From: JBHJHK01 sp050330975
GTDB taxonomy: Bacteria > Pseudomonadota > Gammaproteobacteria > Competibacterales > Competibacteraceae
NCBI GenBank assembly: GCA_050330975.1
Contig: JBHJHK010000051.1
Coordinates: 1-5,476 of the forward strand
Direction of reading: 5' to 3'
Length of the DNA: 5,476 nucleotides
This document shows, one piece after another, positions 1-5,476 of the stretch. The notes under the pieces were generated by a model. It searched no databases. It had not been told where the DNA came from and saw only the letters and a program-made list of their open reading frames with translations. Made by a program: the position numbers and the translations under genes. Within the stretch, counting starts at the first letter, position 1, and each line of letters opens with the position of its first letter.

Positions 1-513
1 TTGCCCGGAGTGTTGTTGGTTCGCCGCCCCCAGGCCGACGCCCTCCTCAACGGCCGCTTCTTGGCCTGGCGGGCCGCCCCCGACGACCCCACCATGGGGG
101 TCTACAACCGCCACCTGTGGAGCATCGCCCCCCCGGAGCAACTCCAGACTTACCTCCAGCGCTGCTTGGCGAAGGCGGGGGTGGCCGACGCCGTGGTCCT
201 GCCCCAACAGCCCCTGCGCCCCGATTGGCAACTGGACGGGCAGTTGACCAACTTTGAGCAGCAGCTCACAGGACCCATGGACACCCCCAACAACGCCCGC
301 TTTTTTCTGGCGGCGGAGCTGACCCTGGCCCCCCAGACCCCGGGGATATCGACGCCGCCAAAGGTGTGGCGCGCCCAGCCCCAAGTGGCCATCCCCCTGG
401 CCGACGCCGACCCCAACCGGATCGCCGTGGGGCTAGAAGAAGCCCTGACCCAGTTCTGTCGCCAGGTGGTCGGCCAGTTGACCGCCGCTTTTCCCGAGGG
501 TGCGGATTCGTGA
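1..513 (+). CDS. ABC-type transport auxiliary lipoprotein (PqiC/YmbA-like), 5'-truncated by window edge
   Basis: This is the C-terminal part of a protein resembling the ABC_trans_aux lipoproteins, which act on the periplasmic side of the outer membrane as partners of MCE/Mla/Pqi-type lipid transporters. The visible 170 residues show the family pattern: a strand-like ALLNGRFLAWR at residues 15-25, a Trp followed by Pro-Pro and an amphipathic helix (W40 to about residue 58, where family members have W..P....l...l), and WQLDGQLTNFEQ at 76-87, the usual 'L.g.l..Fe' strand. A C-terminal helix runs from about residue 140 to 163. The TTG at base 1 is most likely an internal Leu codon. The signal peptide, lipobox Cys and first strand are missing, so perhaps 30-60 residues lie upstream. 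The stop TGA overlaps the kinase start. The family call rests on pattern recognition, without a profile search. An MCE permease, ATPase and substrate-binding gene would be expected just upstream. Confidence 0.68.
   Translation: MPGVLLVRRPQADALLNGRFLAWRAAPDDPTMGVYNRHLWSIAPPEQLQTYLQRCLAKAGVADAVVLPQQPLRPDWQLDGQLTNFEQQLTGPMDTPNNARFFLAAELTLAPQTPGISTPPKVWRAQPQVAIPLADADPNRIAVGLEEALTQFCRQVVGQLTAAFPEGADS
496..500 (+). promoter_or_regulatory. Shine-Dalgarno site for the hybrid kinase
   Basis: GAGGG lies 9 bases before the GTG at 510, inside the end of the lipoprotein gene. It supports GTG 510 as the kinase start over the more upstream in-frame start at 366, which would overlap the lipoprotein by almost 150 bases, and over ATG 549, whose nearest purine-rich stretch (GAGAAGG, 528-534) is 14 bases away. 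Together with the GTGA overlap it indicates translational coupling. Confidence 0.6.
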
Positions 514-2990
514 AGGCGGCAGAGGTCGAGAAGGTCGCCAGCCGGGCCATGCCCTCCATCCGCCAGCGCTTCGCCCGGGCGGTGTGGTCCATCAACGGCG
601 CGGTGCTACTGGCGGTGGTGTTGCTGCTCCTCGCCGCGGGGTACGGCCGCCAACGCCAGGCCATCCTGGAGAACACCCAGCGCAACGTCGAAGTGCTGCG
701 CCAGGCCGTGCCCTTGGCCGTGGCCTCGAACAACGCCGCCTGGGCCCAGGCCTACCTCCAGGGGATGGCCCTGGATCGCTTTGCCCCCAGCACCCGCTGG
801 ATGGGCTTGGTGTCCCTCACAGGGGTGCCCCTGTGGTCCCGCTGTGAACCCGGATCCGGGTCTGACCCCAAGGACCCTTGTGGCTTTTACTTCAGGGGCG
901 ATCGCCTCGAGATGGCGCCGCCGTCGCCGTTGGCCGCCCGGACCGAAATGTTGTTGGCCACCCTGACCCCTGGGGGCGGCTGGCGCTGTGGACCGGGGGA
1001 AGAGACGGTCGTCGCCCGCTGGTACCAGAGCCGCCGCCTGGGGGCCGTGGGGCCCCTTTGCATCGACGACAACCCCGACCCCCTGGGGCTGGTGGTGGCC
1101 GTGGCGGATCTGCGCCAGTTCTACCTCCAGTTGGGGCGGGCGGCCTGGCCCTTGGTGGGGGCGGTGCTGGCCCTGGCCTTGGGGGTGGGACTGGCGTCGC
1201 GCTTCGCCCTGGGTTGGCTGGCCGCGCCTTTGGAGCGACTGTCCGCCACCGCCCGGGAGATCACCGACACCCGGGACTACAGCCGTCGGGTGCCCGTGGA
1301 AGCCACCGCCGAGATCGCCGCCTTTACCCATAGCTTCAACGCTATGCTGGCCCGCATCGAAGACCGGGATCGCCACCTGGAGCAGCAGGTGGCCCAGCGC
1401 ACCGCGGCCCTGGAGCGCTCCATGGAGGAACTCCGGGACGCCATGCACCGGGCCGAGGAGGCCAACCGGGCCAAATCGGCGTTTTTGGCCAATATGAGCC
1501 ACGAGTTGCGCACACCGCTGAACGCCATCATCAACTACGCCGAAATGCTCTACGAAGACGCGCAAGATGCCGACGACCCCGAGCTGTTGGCCGATTTGGG
1601 AAAGATCCAAGGGGCCGGGCGCCACCTGTTGGCCCTGGTCAACGACGTGTTGGACGTGGCCAAAATCGAGGCGGGCAAGGCCGAGGTCCACCCCGAGACC
1701 TTTGAGTTGGCTGCCCTTATGGGAGAAGTACAAGAAGTGATCCAGCCCCTGGCCGAGCAGCGCCACAACCGCTTGACCACCACCTGCCCCACGGGGCCTT
1801 CGACGCTCTACACCGACCGGGTCAAGCTCCGCCAGTGCCTCATCAACCTCCTGAGCAACGCCAGCAAGTTCACGGCAAACGGCCGCATCACCTGTGCCGT
1901 CACCGCCGTCGATGGCCAAGACGCCCTGGCGTTTGCCGTGGAAGACACCGGTATCGGCATGACGGGCGAGCAGGTGGCCAAGCTCTTTGAGCGCTTCTCC
2001 CAGGCCGACAGCTCCACCACCCGCCAGTACGGCGGCACCGGTTTGGGTCTGGTGATCACCAAGAGCTTTGCCGAGTTGCTGGGGGGGCGGGTGAGCGTCG
2101 AGAGCACCCATGGTCAGGGGAGTCGATTTTGCCTCACCATCCCCCGCCGCTATAGCCCCGGGGTATCTCCGCCGGCGACCCCGGCCGAAGAACCGCCGAG
2201 GTTGGAGGTCGCCCCCCGGGGGGAGGGGGCGGCCACGGTGTTGCTCATCGACGACGAGGCCGCCCTCCACAAGGCCGTCGCCGCCCAACTGGTGGGCACC
2301 GACTATCGGCTGCTCCACGCCCACTCCGGGCGCGAGGGACTGGAGATCCTCGCTCAACAGCGGCCCGATCTGGTGTTGCTGGATGTGATCATGCCCCACA
2401 CCGATGGCTGGGAGGTGTTGAAGGCCATCCGCCATGACCCGACGCTGCGGGAGACGCCGGTGGTGATCCTCACCCAAGGGGGCGGCCAGGACCTGGCCCA
2501 GGTGCTGGGGGCCACGGAGTTTGTCGCCAAGCCCATCGACACCACGCGACTCCTCGACATCCTGCAGCGCTTTCGCCGGGAAGACCCCTGGGTGTTGGTG
2601 GTGGACGACGACCCGTTGACCCGGGATCTGTTGCGGCGCAGCCTAGAGCGCGAGGGCTGGGGGGTGGCCGAGGCCGCCGATGGCCGCCTGGCGTTGGAAT
2701 ACTTAGCCCACCACACCCCCCAGGCCATCGTCTTGGACTTGATGATGCCCCACCTAGACGGCTTTACCGTCATGGACGCCCTCCAGAGCCAGCCCCACTG
2801 GCGGCGGATTCCCGTGGTGGTGGTCACCGCCAAGGACCTCTCTAGAGAGGAGCGCCACCGGCTGCGCCAGGGGGCGGTGTTGGTGGCCCAAAAGGGCCAC
2901 TACCAGCGGGAGGCGTTGCTGGGGGGGTTGGCGCAGTTGGCCCGGCAAAAGGCGGCTCCTGGGTCAGATGGTGGGGCTGAGCTGGGGTGA
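510..2990 (+). CDS. Membrane-bound hybrid sensor histidine kinase with two C-terminal receiver domains
   Basis: An 826-residue inner-membrane kinase that should autophosphorylate on His and pass phosphate to Asp. Domains in order: first membrane helix about residues 27-44; periplasmic sensor loop about 46-211 with four Cys (112, 124, 160, 184); second helix about 213-238; HAMP to about 285; coiled coil with QQVAQRTAALE; DHp with H-box NMSHELRTPLNAI (phosphoacceptor His331); HATPase_c with N-box around Asn450, G1 DTGIGM at 479-484, FERF at 493-496 and G2 GGTGLGL at 508-514. REC1 (about 576-688) has Asp581/Asp582, phosphoacceptor Asp625, Thr655 and Lys674. REC2 (about 694-808) has Asp699-701, phosphoacceptor Asp743, Thr773 and Lys795, the last followed by Gly instead of Pro. 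All catalytic residues are intact. No HPt domain is present. The GTG start overlaps the preceding stop by four bases (GTGA). The REC1-REC2 arrangement ending in 'VVTAKDLS..ER' is a pattern I know from many hybrid kinases followed by a single-domain receiver, as here. The sensed signal is unknown. Confidence 0.96.
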   Translation: MKAAEVEKVASRAMPSIRQRFARAVWSINGAVLLAVVLLLLAAGYGRQRQAILENTQRNVEVLRQAVPLAVASNNAAWAQAYLQGMALDRFAPSTRWMGLVSLTGVPLWSRCEPGSGSDPKDPCGFYFRGDRLEMAPPSPLAARTEMLLATLTPGGGWRCGPGEETVVARWYQSRRLGAVGPLCIDDNPDPLGLVVAVADLRQFYLQLGRAAWPLVGAVLALALGVGLASRFALGWLAAPLERLSATAREITDTRDYSRRVPVEATAEIAAFTHSFNAMLARIEDRDRHLEQQVAQRTAALERSMEELRDAMHRAEEANRAKSAFLANMSHELRTPLNAIINYAEMLYEDAQDADDPELLADLGKIQGAGRHLLALVNDVLDVAKIEAGKAEVHPETFELAALMGEVQEVIQPLAEQRHNRLTTTCPTGPSTLYTDRVKLRQCLINLLSNASKFTANGRITCAVTAVDGQDALAFAVEDTGIGMTGEQVAKLFERFSQADSSTTRQYGGTGLGLVITKSFAELLGGRVSVESTHGQGSRFCLTIPRRYSPGVSPPATPAEEPPRLEVAPRGEGAATVLLIDDEAALHKAVAAQLVGTDYRLLHAHSGREGLEILAQQRPDLVLLDVIMPHTDGWEVLKAIRHDPTLRETPVVILTQGGGQDLAQVLGATEFVAKPIDTTRLLDILQRFRREDPWVLVVDDDPLTRDLLRRSLEREGWGVAEAADGRLALEYLAHHTPQAIVLDLMMPHLDGFTVMDALQSQPHWRRIPVVVVTAKDLSREERHRLRQGAVLVAQKGHYQREALLGGLAQLARQKAAPGSDGGAELG

Positions 2991-2997
2991 CGACGAG

Positions 2998-3003
2998 AGG
3001 AGG
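2998..3003 (+). promoter_or_regulatory. Strong Shine-Dalgarno site for the single-domain receiver
   Basis: A perfect AGGAGG lies 9 bases before ATG 3013, in the 22-base gap after the kinase stop. It selects ATG 3013 over the in-frame ATG at 2968, which lies within the kinase gene, and over the repeated ATGs at 3025 and 3037, which are 21 and 33 bases from the site. Confidence 0.8.
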
Positions 3004-3006
3004 AAC

Positions 3007-3046
3007 ACGGCCATGACCACGGCCATGACCACGGCCATGACCACGG
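3007..3046 (+). repeat. 12-bp tandem repeat (3.3 copies) carrying the start codon
   Basis: The unit ACGGCCATGACC occurs three times without mismatch, at 3007-3018, 3019-3030 and 3031-3042, followed by a partial ACGG. Each copy brings an in-frame ATG, so the receiver begins MTTAMTTAMTTVLVIEDN. The unit is a multiple of three, so gain or loss of copies keeps the reading frame. A change would only alter the leader length and the distance from the AGGAGG site to the last ATG. Confidence 0.95.
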
Positions 3047-3408
3047 TGTTGGTGATCGAAGACAACGAACTCAACCGCGACGTCCTCGGCCGGCGCCTGC
3101 GCAAACGGGGCTATGAAGTGTTGGAGGCGGAGGACGCCGAGGTGGGTTTGGCCTTGGCCAAGGACCGGCGGCCGGGGGTGATCTTGATGGACCTGGAACT
3201 GCCGGGGGTGGACGGCTACCAGGCCACCGCGACCCTCAAAAAAGACCCGACCACCGCTGCCATCCCCGTCATCGCCCTCACCGCCCACGCCATCGGCGAA
3301 TACCGGGAGCGGGCCCTGGCGGCGGGCTGCGACGACTTCCACGCCAAACCCTTTGAACTGCCGCGGCTCCTGGCCCAGATCGAAGCCTTGGTGGGGGCGG
3401 CGCCATAG
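3013..3408 (+). CDS. Stand-alone response regulator receiver (DivK/CheY-like)
   Basis: A 131-residue cytoplasmic protein made of one receiver domain with no output domain. After an 11-residue repetitive leader the fold begins at VLVIEDN (acidic pair Glu16/Asp17). The phosphoacceptor is Asp60 in VILMDLELP, the switch Thr is Thr90 in IALTAHA, and the conserved Lys is Lys112 in AKPFEL. The EDNELNRDVLGRRLRKRGYEV opening and AGCDDFHAKP ending fit the DivK-like receivers often encoded directly after double-receiver hybrid kinases. It probably takes phosphate from that kinase, directly or through an HPt protein encoded elsewhere, and acts by binding a partner protein. I chose ATG 3013 because a perfect AGGAGG stands 9 bases upstream. 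The ancestral start may be ATG 3037, which gives the usual short lead into the first strand. It lies 22 bases after the kinase stop and is almost certainly in the same operon. Confidence 0.95.
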   Translation: MTTAMTTAMTTVLVIEDNELNRDVLGRRLRKRGYEVLEAEDAEVGLALAKDRRPGVILMDLELPGVDGYQATATLKKDPTTAAIPVIALTAHAIGEYRERALAAGCDDFHAKPFELPRLLAQIEALVGAAP

Positions 3409-3430
3409 TTCCCGGGACGCCTCTGGGACC

Positions 3431-3438
3431 GGGGGAGG
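3431..3438 (+). promoter_or_regulatory. Purine-rich Shine-Dalgarno-like tract with no start codon at normal distance
   Basis: GGGGGAGG lies in the 56-base gap before the GH13 gene and resembles a ribosome site. The first standard in-frame start, TTG 3465, is 26 bases beyond it, and no ATG, GTG or TTG lies at the usual 5-10 bases in any frame. It may be a chance G-rich run in a G-rich genome, or a sign that the true start is non-standard or altered by a sequence error. Confidence 0.3.
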
Positions 3439-3464
3439 ACGCCGGGGCGCCGGGGCTTTGGCTG

Positions 3465-5471
3465 TTGGCCGCCGACCCCCGCTGTGCCCCCCGGCGCTGG
3501 ACGGTGGCCCCCTTTGAATCGTTGGCGGTGGCCTTTGCCGTGGCCTGGGACAGGGAACCGGTATTGGGAGGGGTGCGCTACTGCCGCCACCCGGGGGAGT
3601 GTCCCGGGTGGGACAGCGCGCCCTGGGCGTTGGCCGTGGCCGAAGGGGACGTGGTGGGCGACGATGGCCGTCGTTACCGCCTCTATCGGGCCACCTTGCC
3701 CCCCCTGGGGCGGGAGGGGGGTTACCGCTACCAGTGCGGCTACCGCCGGGCGACGGGCTGGCAATGGGGAGTGGGGGGGCAGGTGATGGTGACCCTAGCC
3801 CCCCGGCGGATGGGGGATGTGCCCCAGGGGCTGGTGGGGGTGGTGGACGGCGTGCCGGTGGTGGGGCCGTTGCCCCCCAAGCCCCTGACGCCGGCCCCCA
3901 GGGACTGGCGGCGGCGGCTGTGCTACACGGTGATGATCGACCGCTTTGCCCCCGGGGACCCCAGCCGTTGGGGACTGGGGTGGGTGACCTTCGACCCCAA
4001 CTCCCCCTTTGCCGCCCACGGGGGGGATTTGCTGGGTCTCGGCCAGCAGTTGGACTATCTCCAGGCGTTGGGGGTGGGGGTATTGGTGTTGAGCCCGGTG
4101 TACGCCAACAACGCCACGGGCTACCACGGCTACCACCCGGTGCACCTGTTGGCCGTCGACCCTCGCTACGGCACCCTGGGGGATCTCCAGGGGTTGGTGG
4201 CCCAAGCCCACGCCAAGGGCATGGCCGTGGTGTTGGATGTATTGGTCAACCACACCGCCGACCTCATCACCTGGGCACGGGATGGCGCGGGTCAGTTCCA
4301 CTTCGACGCCGAAGGCTGGGGGCCCAACCTGCTCCCCGAAGAACTCCAGAGCGTGGGGTTTTTTCACGCCCCGGGCCAGGAGGATTTGACCCGCACCCCG
4401 CTGTTTGGCTTTTTGGACGACTGGTGCACTGAGCACCCCTATGTAGCCCGCCAGTTGGTCGACCACCTCAAGTACTGGCTGGCGATGACCGACGTGGATG
4501 GATTTCGCTTCGACGCCGTACGCCACGTGGAGCTGGCCTTCTGGCAGGCCGGCCTGGCCGAGCTCAAACGCTATGCCAACGCCGTGGGGAAAACGGATTT
4601 TTTTTGCCTGGGGGAACACGCCGACCACCGCCCCCAGGAGGTGGGCCGCTACAGTAAGGGGGCGGCATTTAGCGGCATGCTGGACTATCCCCTGTACTAT
4701 TTGCTGCGGGATACCTTGACCCGGGACCCCATCGACCTCACGGCGTTAAACGCCCACTTCGACCGGGCGATTTTTGCCTACCGGGATTCCCGCTACAACC
4801 TGGCCTTTCTGGACAACCAAGACACCAGCCGCCTTCGCCACCTGGCCGACCGCTGGGGGGGTGGCGACGAGGCCACCGCCTGGGCCCTCCAGCGCTGCGC
4901 CCTGGCGCTGTTGATTCTCGGGCCCCAGATCCCCTGTTTGTACTACGGCACCGAGCAGGCCTTTGCCGGCGCCCATCTCACCTTGCCCAATGGGGGGGGC
5001 GAAGGGGTGGGGGTGGACTGTTACGTGCGGGAGGACATGTTCCCCAATCCCCACTGTTGGGGCCCCGTGGGTCCGGTCAATCGCCCCCGCTATGCCCCCT
5101 TTGAGCGCCGCAATCCGGTGTTCCGCTGGATCCGCCACCTGGCTCACTGGCGGGCCGCTTTGCCGGCCCTGTGGCGGGGGGATCGCCATGGCATCGCCGA
5201 TGGCAGGGTTTGGTTGGCGCTGATGTGGGCCCCCGAGGTGGAGGATTTGGCCTTGGTGGTGGTCAATTTTAGCCGCGAGTCCCAGAGTCGATCCCTGGCG
5301 TTGGCGACCCTCGCCCCGACGCTGCCCGCCCCCGGACGCGGGGTGCTCCAGGGGCGCGAGCCCCACCTCGTCTCGGGGGGAGAGGCGGTGTCCGCCGTCT
5401 TGGAGAGGGAGACCTTGAGCCTGGTGGTGGACCCCTGGGGGGTGGGACTGTTCCACTGGTCCGGGGAGTAG
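3465..5471 (+). CDS. GH13 alpha-amylase family glycoside hydrolase
   Basis: An enzyme of up to 668 residues expected to cleave or transfer alpha-glucosidic bonds in starch, glycogen or maltodextrin. An N-terminal beta-sandwich-like domain (about 1-115) precedes the TIM barrel, which opens at LCYTVMIDRFAPGD (152-165). Conserved regions: GYHGYHP at 219-225, region I DVLVNH at 258-263, region II GFRFDAVRH with nucleophile Asp350, region III CLGEH with general acid Glu384, and region IV LDNQD with Asp453 as transition-state stabiliser. Region IV normally reads NHD; here Gln452 replaces the His. YYGTEQAF at 493-500 is the usual strand-8 motif, and a C-terminal beta-domain starts around 580. No signal peptide is visible and there are about eleven Cys, which suggests a cytoplasmic location. 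TTG 3465 is the first standard start after the preceding stop, but it has no well-placed ribosome site, and the readable frame before it (GLWLL) looks like part of the first strand. The exact substrate and subfamily cannot be told here. The gene is co-directional with the receiver, 56 bases downstream of it. Confidence 0.93.
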   Translation: MAADPRCAPRRWTVAPFESLAVAFAVAWDREPVLGGVRYCRHPGECPGWDSAPWALAVAEGDVVGDDGRRYRLYRATLPPLGREGGYRYQCGYRRATGWQWGVGGQVMVTLAPRRMGDVPQGLVGVVDGVPVVGPLPPKPLTPAPRDWRRRLCYTVMIDRFAPGDPSRWGLGWVTFDPNSPFAAHGGDLLGLGQQLDYLQALGVGVLVLSPVYANNATGYHGYHPVHLLAVDPRYGTLGDLQGLVAQAHAKGMAVVLDVLVNHTADLITWARDGAGQFHFDAEGWGPNLLPEELQSVGFFHAPGQEDLTRTPLFGFLDDWCTEHPYVARQLVDHLKYWLAMTDVDGFRFDAVRHVELAFWQAGLAELKRYANAVGKTDFFCLGEHADHRPQEVGRYSKGAAFSGMLDYPLYYLLRDTLTRDPIDLTALNAHFDRAIFAYRDSRYNLAFLDNQDTSRLRHLADRWGGGDEATAWALQRCALALLILGPQIPCLYYGTEQAFAGAHLTLPNGGGEGVGVDCYVREDMFPNPHCWGPVGPVNRPRYAPFERRNPVFRWIRHLAHWRAALPALWRGDRHGIADGRVWLALMWAPEVEDLALVVVNFSRESQSRSLALATLAPTLPAPGRGVLQGREPHLVSGGEAVSAVLERETLSLVVDPWGVGLFHWSGE

Positions 5472-5476
5472 GGGGG

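Noticed and set aside
366..509. N-terminal extension of the kinase to an upstream start at 366
   Set aside because: It would overlap the lipoprotein gene by almost 150 bases with an Arg/Pro-rich translation typical of a wrong frame. GTG 510 has a GAGGG site and overlaps the stop in the usual coupled manner.
897..906. GGCGATCGCC, matching the cyanobacterial HIP1 octamer core
   Set aside because: It occurs once in 5.5 kb of GC-rich DNA, compatible with chance. HIP1-rich genomes carry it far more often, so it does not support a cyanobacterial origin.
2212..2223. CCCCCCGGGGGG palindrome as a hairpin or terminator
   Set aside because: It has no loop and no following T run, and it lies in the coding linker between the kinase core and REC1.
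606..2477. Long open frame (623 codons) on the minus strand opposite the kinase
   Set aside because: It is antisense to a kinase with every catalytic motif intact. Its translation is rich in Gly, His, Gln and Pro with no recognisable domain, as expected from the reverse of GC-rich codons.
2968..3012. Receiver starting at ATG 2968
   Set aside because: This start lies inside the kinase gene, lacks a ribosome site, and adds residues foreign to the family. AGGAGG at 2998-3003 points to ATG 3013.
3409..3464. Terminator or promoter between the receiver and the amylase
   Set aside because: The gap holds short GC palindromes (TCCCGGGA, GGCGCC) but no stem-loop followed by T residues, and no recognisable -35/-10 pair.
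4351..4369. GCGTG...CACGC inverted repeat with a T6 run, resembling a terminator
   Set aside because: The T residues lie in the loop, not after the stem, and the site is inside the GH13 coding region.
3795..4628. Minus-strand open frame of 277 codons opposite the amylase, and an overlapping + frame at 3599-4432
   Set aside because: Both are shadows of the GH13 gene: low-complexity Gly/Pro/His/Arg-rich translations without motifs, caused by few stop codons in GC-rich DNA.

Overview
The window is a compact, GC-rich (about two thirds or more G+C by eye) stretch of bacterial DNA with four genes, all on the + strand and almost without spacers. Codon use strongly favours GGG, CCC, GCC, GTG and TTG and is similar in all four genes, so nothing suggests recent foreign insertion. 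The first gene belongs to an outer-membrane-associated lipoprotein family and the kinase has a periplasmic loop, so a Gram-negative host is likely, probably a proteobacterium. I cannot assign a genus.

Layout: (1) 1-513, the 3' part of an auxiliary lipoprotein of an MCE/Mla/Pqi-type ABC lipid transporter (ABC_trans_aux family), cut by the window edge. (2) 510-2990, a membrane-bound hybrid histidine kinase (periplasmic sensor loop, HAMP, DHp, HATPase, REC, REC) whose GTG start overlaps the lipoprotein stop. (3) 3013-3408, a stand-alone DivK/CheY-type receiver with a strong Shine-Dalgarno site and a 12-bp tandem repeat that triplicates its ATG start. (4) 3465-5471, a GH13 alpha-amylase-family enzyme with an N-terminal beta-domain and an unclear start. 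The only non-coding stretches are 2991-3012 (22 bp), 3409-3464 (56 bp) and the last 5 bp. I see no tRNA, rRNA, CRISPR, insertion sequence or convincing terminator.

Working together: the kinase and the small receiver match a common two-gene signalling module. The hybrid kinase has two receivers, and the next gene is a receiver with no output domain. No HPt protein and no DNA-binding output lie in the window, so the pathway must end in a protein-protein effect or in partners encoded elsewhere. The four-base overlap couples kinase translation to the upstream lipid-transport operon. The amylase gene is co-directional and may be co-transcribed, but any link between glucan metabolism and this signalling pair is inference. 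I found no clearly novel system. The most unusual points are the triplicated start codon, the anomalous start of the GH13 gene, its NQD in place of NHD at the fourth conserved region, and the coupling of a lipid-transport gene to a hybrid kinase.
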